DNA from: Pseudomonadales bacterium
GTDB lineage: Bacteria > Pseudomonadota > Gammaproteobacteria > Pseudomonadales > Azotimanducaceae
NCBI GenBank assembly: GCA_012103505.1
Contig: WLWP01000006.1
Span: 1-61,607, forward strand
Reading direction: 5' to 3'
Length of the DNA: 61,607 nt
Of this stretch, positions 20,301-28,549 are shown one piece after another. The stretch's first letter is position 1. Each line of letters begins with the position of its first letter. The notes below the pieces were generated by a model, which did no database searches, had not been told where the DNA came from, and worked only from the letters and a program-made list of their open reading frames with translations. Position numbers and translations under genes: made by a program.

Positions 20301-23300
20301 TAGGAACTAATGCTCAGTCTTTGATTGAGGATGTTGCAAACAATTCTGACTGGGTGCAGGTAGGGATGAATCCATTCAGACACTCCTCATTCTGGGACCG
20401 CAACACGGGGCAACCTTTAGGATCGGCACAAGAAATTATACAGATAGGAGGATTAGTATACGCTAAGAACCCAGAGTACCTGTCTATGGATGACTCAAGC
20501 TTCACTGTAAAAGGGAAGGTTGTTACAGACAAGAAGGGCAAGGCTAAAGTTGTAGCCGCTGACAGGTCTACGGGTGAGACATTTACTGACCCTGTCCTAG
20601 ACAAGGAAGGTAGTCCAGTAAAGTTCCAGCTTGATGTTGACGGAGCTGACGCCTCTATCCAAGAAATTATTACAGAGGGCAGAGGAGCAGGGTTAAAAGA
20701 CTCAGCTATAGGGAGTTACCTAAACAGGATTAAGAATGTTCCAAAGAATGTAGTTAAAAAACTTCTAGAGTTTGATGTAGATTTATTCTATAAACTACCA
20801 AAGAGTTTTGCCGAGGTAGAAGGTGGCCTACTAGAAGGAATGCGCTTGTTTAAAAACATACAAGACTTTATAGCAAAAGAGACAAAGGCTAACGCTAAGA
20901 GGACGAAGGAGAGTGCGGCTCAATTAAAGACTAAGGTAAGAGAGAAGAGGAAGGAGCTAACTAAGGCTAAGGTTAAGACGTCTGAGGAGATGCGTGAGAT
21001 AAAGCGTAAGATCCGAGAGGGAGTAGAGAAGACAAACAAGATGAGGGTAAAGCCTCGTCCAAAGAAAGAGGTTGACGCAAGAGTTAAGGAGCTATACGAA
21101 ATAAAAAGACTAGAGAATATAGCTGCGAAGGTGGCGGTAGACAAGGCGATGGGAGCCTTTGAGACAAAGCTAGAGAAGTCTAACGCGAAGAAGAGGGCGA
21201 AGCTTTCTGATCAGGAGATAATGGACCTAGCGATTGAGCGCTTAATGGAACACCCTGCATACAAGAAACTAGCTGACACCCGCAGGGTAAAGGGCAAGGA
21301 TGTAGCAATGAAAGACGCGGCTACACTCCAGGCAGAGATGGTTAATGCCCTGCAGAAAACTCTAGGTATACGACCAACAAAGAACATGCGTCAGGCTCTA
21401 ACTAAACTCCGTCAGATGGTGAGGTTCCGTAACCAAGGGGCCCGCCAACTACAGGAGGCAAAGAGAGAGCTACTAAGATTCATGCGTCAGACGCTACCGA
21501 AGACAGCGTACTCCAAGCAGGAGGCTTTAAGCCTAGCACGTAGGATAGCCCAGGCTACAAGCAAGGAGATGAACGGCCTAATGCATGAGGTGATACGTCT
21601 TTCTACAAAGAAAAATGTAGGGATACTCTCTCGCGCTATAAGCAAAATCCTTAAACCATATGAGAGTAAGCAGAGCGGAAGGCTAAAGGGGACAAGCATA
21701 GACAACACAACCCGAAGAGTTGTGAAGAATCTTATGTCTAATATTAAGTTTCCAAAGACAGTTCTCGCAAAGGAGATTGACGATAGAAACGTTCTGCTCC
21801 TAAAAGAGTTCAACGAATTAGCCAACAAGATGGAGACGACTCCAGAAGAGAGGCAGCAGATGGAGGGATTGATCGCAGCTATTAATCTTAACAATGCTAT
21901 GTTGATGGAGGACAATGACCCCAATAAAGCTATTGCTTTAGACCGCGCATACGCAGCTATAAAAGGACTAATAGACGGGGGCCGAAGCAACCTTAAGGAG
22001 ACCTTGGCTAGAGAGAAGGCAGAGTTTGACAAGAGCTACAAGGAAATACATAAGGACATCACAGGGGAGGACATCCCTCTATACGAAGAGGATGTACTAG
22101 ACGACGATGGTAAAGTAATCCACGAGAAGGGGGATATAAATTTCGATGCGATAGACCTGAAGGTGTTAGCAAAGAAGAACAGAGCCCGAGCAAAAGAAAC
22201 ACAAAACAGATTAGTAAAAGCGCTAAGGAGCTTTACCGATATGGTAAAGAATTACTTCTTAAAACAGAACGATCTAGGCGGGATGATAAATAAAATATCT
22301 AAACTCCCAGGAGAGATCTTCGGTGGCATCACAGATCAGCAGGTGGTGGACAGGATTGACGAAGGGACACGAGTAGAGAAGGCTAACAACCTTATGATGA
22401 AGCGCTCAGTAGAGAATAAGATGAAGGAGTTATGGGGGAAGATGTGGAAGTTCAAGGTAGGGGCTTTAGCGAGTGTTAATAAGACGGGCATATATATAGA
22501 CCAGACTGTAGTTGACAAGGCTCAGAAGGCCTACGATGATAACCCTACGGCGGAGAACAAGGCAAACCTAAGAGAAGCTAAGAGGGACCAAGAGATATCG
22601 ATGTCTCAGGGTGAGGCATACTATCTATACAACCAGTTTAAGGACCCGTCTAATCATCCTTCTTTCGAGTCTAGGTTTGGGAAAGATTACGAGCGTATTA
22701 TGGGAGAGCTTACATCCACACTAGATGCAGAGACAAAGGCATTTGCAGACTGGCAGGTAGACGAGTTCTTCCCTATGGTATATCCTATATTCAATGAGGC
22801 GTACCTGAAGGTATACAAAACAGACATGCCATGGAACGAGTTCTATGCAGGCCCATTAATGCATGATGGACAAGCAATACAAGATCTCGACCTGCTGGCA
22901 AACAAAGGGTCCAACACTGTAGTAACAGCAGGGTCTTCAAAGTATAGAGTTCAGACCAAAGACCCTATCAAGGAAGGGGTAGACGGAACGGCTAACCTAA
23001 TGTTTTACATAGAGGAGATGAACCATCTCGCGGGCATGGCAGAACCTATTAATTATATCAACAAGCTTCTTCTTAACCCTAAGATGGCATCCACTATTAA
23101 AGCCATATATGGATCGGATGTACTACAAGGGATTAGACTTAGCATTGAACGTGTAGCAAACAAGGGTAGGATAAACAAGGGGGCAAGGTTTGTAAACTTT
23201 ATGAATAGCGCCTTCATTACTTCTCGCTTAGGAATAAATCCTGTTGTTATGGTGAAGCAGCTTACCTCGTTCTTTACCTACGCGAGTGATATAGGTTACG

Positions 23301-24505
23301 CAAACTGGGTAAGGTACGCAGCCGTCAATACAGTACAGATGAGGAAAATCTTTAAAGAGATTAAGGCTAACTCAGTATACATGGACGACCGTAACTACCA
23401 GAGTATAATGAAGGCTATAGAAACATACGCTCCAGAAAGGGTTCAGAAATTTATGCCTCAACCTATTCAAAATGCTCTTATAAATATAGCAATGTGGACC
23501 ACAAAGTTTGGTGACAAGGCCGCGATATACATCGGGGGTATGCCCAACTACTCTTACCATAAGGCTCAGTTTAAAAAGAATAACCCTGGTGCTACAGAGC
23601 AGCAGGCTATTGACTATGCTATACGTAGGTTTGAGAAAGACACTAAGAACACACAGCAGTCATCAGACATTCAGAACAAAGACCTTTATCAAACTGGCGA
23701 CGGGTACATGAGGGTTCTTAACATGTTCATGACTACGCCAAAACAATACAATCGAAAAGTTATTAGGTCTCTTAGAAACCTTTCTAGGATTATAAAATCA
23801 GGCGGCACGGAAGGTAAGGGCACGTTGATTAGCAATGCGAGAACTATACTTACCTACCACTTTGTTATGCCTATGTTCTTCCAGTGGGTGTCCCTAGGAT
23901 TCCCTCTTGGATCTGACTGGGACGAAGAGGATACGGACGACATGATGAGGGCCGCGATAATAGGAAACTTCAATTCATTATTTATAGCGGGGGATGTTAT
24001 AGGGATGATAGCTGACTGGGCCCAAGGCAAGCCATATGCATTTAATATGCCAGCTATCCCTGCCTTGGATATGCCAAAGAACGTAGCTTTATACATGGAT
24101 AAAGCAGCGAAGGCGAAGACCCCTGAGACTAAGGAGAAGTGGACACGCAAAGCAATAAACGAAGGTCTTGCTATGTTTGGAATACCAGCCTCCAATATAC
24201 AGAAGATCTTTAACAACTTCACTAAGCTTACGACGGAAGGGATGGAACCAAAGGAGGCTCTGCTACGAGTCCTTCAGTACAGCGACTACGTTATAGACGG
24301 GCCTGAAGAGAAGAAGAAGAAAAAGAAGAAGCTCACAGATAAAGAGATGAAGGAATACTTCCCAGAACAATACAAAAGGGAGCAGGAGTTAGAGGAGATG
24401 ATAAAGGAGATGACTTATAATCCTGAGGTAGAGGCTTTGGAAGCTGAGATAAAAGCTATGGAGGATGAGGTGCGAAGGGAGATGTTGGAGGCTATGAGAG
24501 AATGA
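14339..24505 (+). CDS. Giant polyvalent internal virion protein with zincin-like domain
   Basis: A 3388-residue protein, one sixth of the genome. Residues 1-60 hold two copies of a short repeat (DSYELFKTGGYSKS and DSYTIFKTGGYSKS). Hydrophobic small-residue stretches near 495-570 and 655-685 may insert into membranes. A zincin motif HEIFH lies at 1037-1041. Modules between about 1340 and 2110 look like large-polyvalent-protein domains (one with DRNTGQPLGSAQEIIQIGGL) and are separated by a recurring K-[FY]-[NQ]-L motif. Residues 2180-2800 are long basic coiled coils. The C-terminal part resembles polyvalent-protein domains with hydrophobic helices, ending in Lys/Glu-rich sequence. Such proteins are ejected with the DNA and deliver several activities into the host. 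No RNA polymerase motif was found. Confidence 0.75.
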   Translation: MNEQAIKDSYELFKTGGYSKSYEEFVELINSNPQALEDSYTIFKTGGYSKSMEEYEELMGVKKKDGTSESIVVEEGMESVSPPQPESGSSDVSAPQEAESDLEAYQNTPVTAPQEGVAVADPNLVALQEGESVYDANERVSVALAAEDDAKDQRSAFDRSLDIIDNRQHEQENTFGLNFRDRDYVGGGNIADLEEEEVVGEMDYHFKDYGFKFEETGALGDFMKVTAPNGVDTIEISLDNWTNAKDASESKKLKKFMQQNKPIEKTGLDRIESEALGNEKKILGKRDYEERMTSMQTATIDLKDRVKDFTQRKIDSDRLGKEFSRMGQAELLRNQVAYDAWLVESANIKAEGGEIEGEIEGMKSRGKKLDRLVGSYVEMRSKEGSFGGGFVNSVWEGYGTLFSGVYGTGVDLITASLTQAVGAEEADKWSKHAKGLDRGGGEVNEFSQAASGFMSQERKGIQRLIRERGTAVGQSYGTGTSKEYTDSAGFVESALYGVASSLPAMASGIFGLIAQGIDMVSAETENNPLFEDVSELEKLAIAAPIGIVAGILEKVGLTKAIAGTSAISSVTHNLLKKFGVSATTRTFSEFVENEVERGGSRFLLKMASSGLSEAETGGLQEINDILMKKIYNEVKGQDLFQTPETFGDAVLQVIEASAAEAIGGFAMGTPGAVVSGALGGNLNSVSDETFAVFEAVMNDGPMKEAYIESIKQKIVTGEMTKAEGQKAIQEAEDVAGVASQIPSDYTGDQKKKALGLLLRRAKLQTQVDKGDKQLVTKQQAEIDSINESLKQISEETTTPTITEATTEEAIEALEADDVIREKMTGKPSGTLRTRAVIEKKRQELNKQRQDAIQESSTTEVDVQEQATDGEAMGSGDPDGGTAEDGAQETTDVTGEDTSESEEVAILESLFGSETGKTKEEGETQGTETKGEEAIEIGEKTKIETPDGTELEVEKMEANVGIVSDPKVKKKRSILERAVVKIANTSAKALAKILPDTNIVLHSSPESYKKLGGRGKGMYKGNTIHINLSTATLGTISHEIFHAVLSEKLGTDSRIQLATKDMLEAVMNSITDKDILNRLEKFRLLYEAASQQAGERAASLQSEYNQLAEAQDINSTPEGQAKLDSLLEQIEEATNEADGFIEVLNEEQLAEVTAILAEHYSEANSETKSAIVTWLKKISKTLGLSPTVLDRVFSNKGDAASKNQAVIDLLNTIARKTISGEEITDSDIEILEQYAKPVDKKVAPKARAEEAAPKKKVAPKPKETSAKEEFDIQDTTKRQELNEDGTKNQLGGGEVVPGEAVEDAEGPIPTNIPDSDGPSIDLKTKTKFNLDRGGIDMGSIKRGSVNELSGTEAFVFAADQATYGTTKSPSGLEFKFDGGFLYPYGAQSQGSNAAWVFSTEGAANKIINKANNSDGVGLVMSQASDGITGNLQFYDYINAEVAYAIENGASPKEMINYINSKLKLTTVAKGLKKKGLPSQISSIEELQTLLSPLNFEQRGSFAKTFLSQESYKKFNISPFAPLKSVPTNISEVVNDPSLVGVGYGDVVSAIEFEKGAKPFKLKEGDPGYHPAYPWAIPGKPLMVFDKAVDVRKVYPNAKPASLESNQTPLGERTKPLAARSAMGGQYVAKVPKDIQAKGAKVKFQLDDQGNDLSKLEEDTKYKKGDILPDAYISNNNITDPLNPAKLPKKEFTVTWEEESTWGDRVTRERKFNNGQHFVNFWRKATNDGEWDYLSNFTIHTEGETITRKTQRQDDSWKKIDEIRSTTQPIDIEKLKGWNFKSKVSNPQRLKKSRSHSAYGGAYKTPRVGPSGRAKYQLAWKETPEMNMKESKIAQRTTKVEEAVNRLLRGEITNADYRKIVAKNSPIGPIEEYFAPVSRDRMESALTRNQSEKILAPLVDPDTGKKLKRVGARLDIPAYLRSNAWIVTVHEPSSKGKPISYGPAVRLKNVTFETDARIAANIASGAQGKTTFAKMFGEPVAIEGNTVEEIGTNAQSLIEDVANNSDWVQVGMNPFRHSSFWDRNTGQPLGSAQEIIQIGGLVYAKNPEYLSMDDSSFTVKGKVVTDKKGKAKVVAADRSTGETFTDPVLDKEGSPVKFQLDVDGADASIQEIITEGRGAGLKDSAIGSYLNRIKNVPKNVVKKLLEFDVDLFYKLPKSFAEVEGGLLEGMRLFKNIQDFIAKETKANAKRTKESAAQLKTKVREKRKELTKAKVKTSEEMREIKRKIREGVEKTNKMRVKPRPKKEVDARVKELYEIKRLENIAAKVAVDKAMGAFETKLEKSNAKKRAKLSDQEIMDLAIERLMEHPAYKKLADTRRVKGKDVAMKDAATLQAEMVNALQKTLGIRPTKNMRQALTKLRQMVRFRNQGARQLQEAKRELLRFMRQTLPKTAYSKQEALSLARRIAQATSKEMNGLMHEVIRLSTKKNVGILSRAISKILKPYESKQSGRLKGTSIDNTTRRVVKNLMSNIKFPKTVLAKEIDDRNVLLLKEFNELANKMETTPEERQQMEGLIAAINLNNAMLMEDNDPNKAIALDRAYAAIKGLIDGGRSNLKETLAREKAEFDKSYKEIHKDITGEDIPLYEEDVLDDDGKVIHEKGDINFDAIDLKVLAKKNRARAKETQNRLVKALRSFTDMVKNYFLKQNDLGGMINKISKLPGEIFGGITDQQVVDRIDEGTRVEKANNLMMKRSVENKMKELWGKMWKFKVGALASVNKTGIYIDQTVVDKAQKAYDDNPTAENKANLREAKRDQEISMSQGEAYYLYNQFKDPSNHPSFESRFGKDYERIMGELTSTLDAETKAFADWQVDEFFPMVYPIFNEAYLKVYKTDMPWNEFYAGPLMHDGQAIQDLDLLANKGSNTVVTAGSSKYRVQTKDPIKEGVDGTANLMFYIEEMNHLAGMAEPINYINKLLLNPKMASTIKAIYGSDVLQGIRLSIERVANKGRINKGARFVNFMNSAFITSRLGINPVVMVKQLTSFFTYASDIGYANWVRYAAVNTVQMRKIFKEIKANSVYMDDRNYQSIMKAIETYAPERVQKFMPQPIQNALINIAMWTTKFGDKAAIYIGGMPNYSYHKAQFKKNNPGATEQQAIDYAIRRFEKDTKNTQQSSDIQNKDLYQTGDGYMRVLNMFMTTPKQYNRKVIRSLRNLSRIIKSGGTEGKGTLISNARTILTYHFVMPMFFQWVSLGFPLGSDWDEEDTDDMMRAAIIGNFNSLFIAGDVIGMIADWAQGKPYAFNMPAIPALDMPKNVALYMDKAAKAKTPETKEKWTRKAINEGLAMFGIPASNIQKIFNNFTKLTTEGMEPKEALLRVLQYSDYVIDGPEEKKKKKKKLTDKEMKEYFPEQYKREQELEEMIKEMTYNPEVEALEAEIKAMEDEVRREMLEAMRE

Positions 24506-24506
24506 G

Positions 24507-24770
24507 ATGGAAGACTACGATAAAGACCTAGCGATAAGCCTAAGCTATATGGTCCTCACGGGGAAGAGCACAGTCGAAGAGTTGGCTGAACTTTATGACC
24601 CTATAATCTTAGAGTACAATCCCTTTTTAGAATTAAAGATAATGGACGGGGATATATATGATATACTCACGGAGTACTTCGAGGAGAGGGAAGAGTATGA
24701 AAAATGCAGGGAGCTACAGGGCATTAAGAAAGTCTTGAGCCTAGTGGACCCTTCTGATATACTACCCTAG
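24507..24770 (+). CDS. Small acidic protein after the giant virion gene
   Basis: An 87-residue, strongly acidic protein (MEDYDKDLAISLSYM start) whose ATG follows one base after the giant gene's stop, so it is translationally linked. Mostly helical, with no motif recognised. It ends the rightward structural operon and overlaps the convergent minus-strand gene by 9 bp. It might be a chaperone or partner of the giant protein, but this is a guess. Confidence 0.6.
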   Translation: MEDYDKDLAISLSYMVLTGKSTVEELAELYDPIILEYNPFLELKIMDGDIYDILTEYFEEREEYEKCRELQGIKKVLSLVDPSDILP

Positions 24771-24962
24771 CTGAATCGTTCGGAAGAACTCTAAGTCGTG
24801 CTCCTTAATAGGATTTATAAACTGCACCCTGCAGTGCCTATTAATCTCTTCACGCTTTGTTTTACTGTTGGTCTTGCACATCTGAGAGGCCTGGTACGCC
24901 GCGTTGCGGGCCAATAAGACATCTATCTTAGCCTTAGTCTTCTTGTTTGTTCTGTAACTCAT
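24762..24962 (-). CDS. Small basic protein, unknown
   Basis: A 66-residue Lys/Arg/Asn-rich protein (MSYRTNKKTKAKIDVLL), last gene of the leftward DNA-metabolism operon. Its start overlaps the end of the metallophosphoesterase gene by 4 bp, in the ATGA arrangement typical of coupled genes. The basic charge could mean nucleic-acid binding. It is not recognised. Confidence 0.55.
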   Translation of the reverse strand: MSYRTNKKTKAKIDVLLARNAAYQASQMCKTNSKTKREEINRHCRVQFINPIKEHDLEFFRTIQLG

Positions 24963-26092
24963 AGGTTTGTTTGTAGGTATCCTTCGTATCCTGTACTCTT
25001 ATTCCATATATGGGCCTGGGCTACACGCTTTGCCTCGTACCCCATAGACTTATGCCAAGCATCGTTCTTACATATCGATGGCAAGAACCTAACCTTCACC
25101 CCTCGGTACTCGTTCACCATCTCCTTATGTAGGTGGCCACAGTGTACCTCCCTGAACTTAGACTTAGCAAACATCATAGGTCTTTCAGTCGCCATTATAA
25201 GTGGCATCTCGGCTGGCTTCTCCTTATCTCCGTGAGTGTACATGATCATGTTAACTCCGTACTCATAGTACTTACGGGTATCAAACCCATTGTCTACACT
25301 TACTGTTTTGTTATTCAGAAAGTATGCACGAAGGAACTCCCCCGCGTAGAACATCCTCTCAAAGTCATGGTTCCCCTGGATAACTATCACATCCACTGGA
25401 GCTATGCTAGATAGGTACTTGATAGCCCTAACTATTAAAGCACAGTACCCAACAAATGTTTGTTGCCATTCTCCTCGGTCTTGTTGCGGAGTACCTTTAG
25501 TGGTGGCACGGGAGTAACCCTCGGAGTTCATGCCGTCATTACCTATAGGCAGTATTATTCTTTCTACATCTAACCCATCTGCCTTTTCCATTAAAGACTT
25601 GATGCGGTACATGTACTCATCCTCTAACATTTCTAAGGTATCCCCCACTTCTTTCCCGTAATGGATATCTGGCAATGAAACCTCATAGGCAACAGGCTGT
25701 GCAAACTCAGGCTCATACACTCCCTCAACTACCTCACTATTTTTTTCTAATAAATCAATAAGCTCCTGCTTTGCAGATATCATAGCGTCCTCTTCCCCTT
25801 TGACTACCACGGAAAACCTATGGTCTCCCGTCATGTTCTGCCAAAACTTTACAGACTTTATGTCTGCCTTATCTATCTCGTTGCGCTTTAAGAATGTATT
25901 GAACTCACTAATCTCATTGCTACTAACGTTCTCTATATCAAACTCCGCTCCCTTAAGCTCCGTCCTTGACTCCCTTAGTGCGAGCTTACAAGTCTCAACA
26001 CTGCAGTTAAACTTTTCAGAAAGAAACTCTGCTCCTTTTTTTTGATAGCCTGTATTCTCTTTTAAAAATTCCTTTATTTCAGCTTTTGTCAT
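24959..26092 (-). CDS. Calcineurin-like metallophosphoesterase with N-terminal HTH
   Basis: A 377-residue protein. An N-terminal 50-residue helical segment looks like a helix-turn-helix (SEKFNCSVETCKLAL). The phosphoesterase domain follows from about residue 140, with metal-site motifs in order: DIHYG, GNDGMNSEG, GNHD, THGD and GHLH. The family includes phosphatases and nucleases such as Mre11/SbcD. Its place next to a DnaA-like protein, VRR-NUC and a helicase makes a DNA-processing role likely, but the substrate cannot be read from sequence. Confidence 0.85.
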   Translation of the reverse strand: MTKAEIKEFLKENTGYQKKGAEFLSEKFNCSVETCKLALRESRTELKGAEFDIENVSSNEISEFNTFLKRNEIDKADIKSVKFWQNMTGDHRFSVVVKGEEDAMISAKQELIDLLEKNSEVVEGVYEPEFAQPVAYEVSLPDIHYGKEVGDTLEMLEDEYMYRIKSLMEKADGLDVERIILPIGNDGMNSEGYSRATTKGTPQQDRGEWQQTFVGYCALIVRAIKYLSSIAPVDVIVIQGNHDFERMFYAGEFLRAYFLNNKTVSVDNGFDTRKYYEYGVNMIMYTHGDKEKPAEMPLIMATERPMMFAKSKFREVHCGHLHKEMVNEYRGVKVRFLPSICKNDAWHKSMGYEAKRVAQAHIWNKSTGYEGYLQTNL

Positions 26093-26093
26093 T

Positions 26094-26282
26094 CTATATT
26101 TCGTCTTCTAAAGATTGGATTAATTCCGCAACTGATTGTATTAATAACTGAGAGTGTATCCTTACCTCAGGATAATCCCCGTCCATTAAAGATTCGTAGA
26201 TGTCGTTACTTAAATCGTGCAGGTTATTACACGTAAAGTTTATATTAGTAATGGACTCTATGTCGTCTTTAGAAATTTTCAT
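26094..26282 (-). CDS. Small acidic protein, unknown
   Basis: A 62-residue acidic protein (MKISKDDIESITNINF), packed between the phosphoesterase gene (1 bp away) and the DnaA-like gene (4 bp). Helical, no motif. Reality is supported by tight packing and a good ATG. Confidence 0.5.
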   Translation of the reverse strand: MKISKDDIESITNINFTCNNLHDLSNDIYESLMDGDYPEVRIHSQLLIQSVAELIQSLEDEI

Positions 26283-26286
26283 AAAC

Positions 26287-26793
26287 TTATATAGGTAAAC
26301 TCATCTTGTTTATTAGTGTTGACACCTTAAGCTCCACCTCTTCTAATCTATTGGCAGGCACCTGGTCTTTCAACAGCCTAATAATAGGCTCGAACTTTTT
26401 GTATTTATCTTTCATCTCGAATATTTCCAAAGATAATTCATTCACTTCCTGAAGCAAGTGATTATTATGACATTTTAGTTCTATTAGGCTCAAGCCCTGA
26501 TGATCAGGGTTATTAGTTTTGCACGTGTTTTTAACAACGTAGTAATCCCGTTGCATCTTAGGGTCAATCTTTATCATATAAGGAAACTCTTTTATCCCAT
26601 GCAACACAGTAGCGTGAGTCTTTCCAAACGCCTCTGCTATAGCTGTGTACGTCATGCCCATTTCCTCTCTTAATATTTTATAACATATAGCCCTGGACTT
26701 AATGTGATCCAGAGCTCTGCTCTTTGACATAAAATTAATACCCCTAACTAAGCGCACGATGTTTATTACTGATTGAATGTTATTATAATCCAT
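26287..26793 (-). CDS. DnaA C-terminal-domain-like DNA-binding protein
   Basis: A 168-residue protein. Residues 30-70 carry the DnaA domain IV helix-turn-helix pattern, including MTYTAIAEAFGKTHATVLHG, close to the DnaA signature (G-K/R-D/x-H-T-T-V-x-H). The rest is a helical and coiled tail. There is no AAA+ domain, so it is not a full initiator. It may recognise origin repeats or act as a regulator that competes with host DnaA. The iteron region next to the primase gene in this same operon is a candidate target (inference). Confidence 0.75.
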   Translation of the reverse strand: MDYNNIQSVINIVRLVRGINFMSKSRALDHIKSRAICYKILREEMGMTYTAIAEAFGKTHATVLHGIKEFPYMIKIDPKMQRDYYVVKNTCKTNNPDHQGLSLIELKCHNNHLLQEVNELSLEIFEMKDKYKKFEPIIRLLKDQVPANRLEEVELKVSTLINKMSLPI

Positions 26794-27109
26794 TTATATT
26801 TAATTTTAAATTTATTAAGTCTAAGTATTCGTCCATAGAAATAAGAGAGACATCAGATAGAGCTAGCTTATTATCTTCAGTAATCACCATCTCCACGGCG
26901 AAGGTGATTGGGTTGTCATGCTTATCATATGTTACCCCACCCAAGACTGTAGACACAAAGCTATTGACAGGAACCGCATCATAGTTTACCTCCATTAGAA
27001 AAGTGGCGATAGCTGTAGCCTCTATTATATTTATCTCCTGAAGAGAATCAAATACCTGAGGCTCTATCTCAAAGCCTCTATCCTTTATAAACTTCTGTTC
27101 TGATTCCAT
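26783..27109 (-). CDS. Hypothetical protein in replication operon
   Basis: A 108-residue acidic alpha/beta protein (MESEQKFIKDRGFEIEP) that overlaps the DnaA-like gene by 11 bp and the VRR-NUC gene by 32 bp. No recognised motif or membrane segment. Overlaps on both sides support co-translation within the operon. Confidence 0.55.
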   Translation of the reverse strand: MESEQKFIKDRGFEIEPQVFDSLQEINIIEATAIATFLMEVNYDAVPVNSFVSTVLGGVTYDKHDNPITFAVEMVITEDNKLALSDVSLISMDEYLDLINLKLNINGL

Positions 27110-27317
27110 GATGGGAGAGTTCTTTTAATCTAAATTCTTGAAGGCGAGATAGCCTACCCTTAGGAGTTTTGATCTCAGAGAATAACACTCCCGAGTCAGG
27201 GGGGATAGCTACTAGATCTGGGATACCATTCTTATTAGTTTTAAGTAACTTAAGTACGTAGTACCCCTCCTCCTCTAATTGTTTTATCCTCTTAGATTGT
27301 ATCTGCTGCTCTGTCAT
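27078..27317 (-). CDS. VRR-NUC domain nuclease
   Basis: A 79-residue minimal VRR-NUC (PD-(D/E)XK) nuclease. The visible catalytic layout is GIPDLVAI (D34), SEIK (E48, K50) and RLSRLQ (Q60). The phage VRR-NUC family are structure-specific nucleases, often acting on Holliday junctions or flaps, and are commonly encoded beside an SF2 helicase as here (5 bp away). It probably works with that helicase in recombination-linked replication or DNA processing. Confidence 0.85.
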   Translation of the reverse strand: MTEQQIQSKRIKQLEEEGYYVLKLLKTNKNGIPDLVAIPPDSGVLFSEIKTPKGRLSRLQEFRLKELSHHGIRTEVYKG

Positions 27318-27321
27318 TATA

Positions 27322-28548
27322 CTAAGATATAAAATCCTTACGGAAGTGTGTCAAGGTATAGTCCTTTTTCTTTACGACAGCCTTATATATATCCTTCTCG
27401 ATCCCTCCCTTTGAGAACACCCAGTAGATAGAGTTCTTTAATCTATCCTTGGTAGTCATGCGGTCTCGACTCTGCCAGTAGGAGGTGGCGCTGAAGTCTA
27501 TATTGTAATACACCAAGCACTCAGCTTCCCTCAAAGATATCCCTTCTCTCCCACTAACAATCTGAAGGGCAATAGTCTTGTCGCTTCCATTGAAATCTTC
27601 TAGCTCAGTAACAAGGTTGTCACCATACACTTCCTTGAGCGCATTAAGTTCTTCCTTAAACTTATAGAAGATCCCTATCTTCTTACCTGAAAATTTATCA
27701 CGTATAAAATTAGCCTTACTATAGTCTAGGACCATAGAGTTCCCGCTCTCAAACTTTACAGTTCCAGAACATAGCTGATGCACCTTAGTCATTAGCTTTA
27801 CGGCAGTGTCCGCAAGGATGGTTTCCTCCCTGCCCTCAACAACTAAATCCTTTTTAAGTTTAGCAATGAGGTCTAGAGTCTTGTCTTCTATCTCTACCTC
27901 GAGGATGTTTTCATTTATCTCGGTCTTAAACCCAGCTAACTTCTGAGTATAACTAATACTATAAGGCCTCATCATATCTAATATATTATCTCTACCCCCT
28001 GAGTAGTCCTTTATATTAAAACCGTTTATCTTTTTTTGAATCACGTTAACGTAGTCCTTACAAAAACCATAGAAGTTTTTATATCTACTGAAGGGATTGT
28101 TCTCTGCCCCATATACCTGGTGGTACATCTGACTATAGGACTCAGGCGTAGGGGTTCCTGACATCAGGATAACATACGGGGATAGCTTACTTAATAAAGC
28201 CCTTACCTGCTTCGCTCTTTTGCTAGGCTTAGGAAACGCACCCATACTATGGGCCTCATCACATACAATTAGGTCCCACTTCTCGTCAGGTATCTTATGT
28301 AGGCTCTCGTAGTTTATTACGTACATAAAGAAGCTTGGGCGGAGTAAGTTGTAGTCATCACCTATAGAGGACATAGCCTTCTTCTTGGTGATAAAGAGAA
28401 CGTTCTTTAGTCCTAGCTTGTCTGCTATACCTAAGCTAGTCAAAGTCTTACCAGTCCTCACCTCCATGGATAAGTAAAGCAATCCTTTTTGTATTAAGAT
28501 CTTAAGGCCTCTGTTTATAATGTCTACTTGATAGTCTCTAAATTCCAT
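27322..28548 (-). CDS. SF2 DEAD/DEAH-box (SNF2-like) helicase
   Basis: A 408-residue helicase with motif Q-like FRDYQ at the start, Walker A RTGKT (31-35), motif II DEAH (97-100), motif III SGTPTP (about 129-134), and motifs V/VI near VSGREGISL and YWQSRDRM. The layout is that of small phage SF2/SNF2-type helicases found next to VRR-NUC nucleases. It is an ATP-driven DNA remodelling or unwinding enzyme, most likely in replication or recombination. It lies 1 bp downstream of the primase-helicase gene. Confidence 0.88.
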   Translation of the reverse strand: MEFRDYQVDIINRGLKILIQKGLLYLSMEVRTGKTLTSLGIADKLGLKNVLFITKKKAMSSIGDDYNLLRPSFFMYVINYESLHKIPDEKWDLIVCDEAHSMGAFPKPSKRAKQVRALLSKLSPYVILMSGTPTPESYSQMYHQVYGAENNPFSRYKNFYGFCKDYVNVIQKKINGFNIKDYSGGRDNILDMMRPYSISYTQKLAGFKTEINENILEVEIEDKTLDLIAKLKKDLVVEGREETILADTAVKLMTKVHQLCSGTVKFESGNSMVLDYSKANFIRDKFSGKKIGIFYKFKEELNALKEVYGDNLVTELEDFNGSDKTIALQIVSGREGISLREAECLVYYNIDFSATSYWQSRDRMTTKDRLKNSIYWVFSKGGIEKDIYKAVVKKKDYTLTHFRKDFIS

Positions 28549-28549
28549 A

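Noticed and set aside
21487..22032. Minus-strand frame of 181 residues inside the giant gene
   Set aside because: It is the antisense of Lys/Glu-rich coiled-coil codons, which often gives long open Leu/Ser/Phe-rich frames. There is no independent signal.
14339..24505. The giant protein as a virion RNA polymerase (N4 or crAss-like)
   Set aside because: No polymerase catalytic motif such as DxDGD, and promoters throughout are of the host Bacteroidota type. The visible motifs are of the polyvalent/zincin kind.
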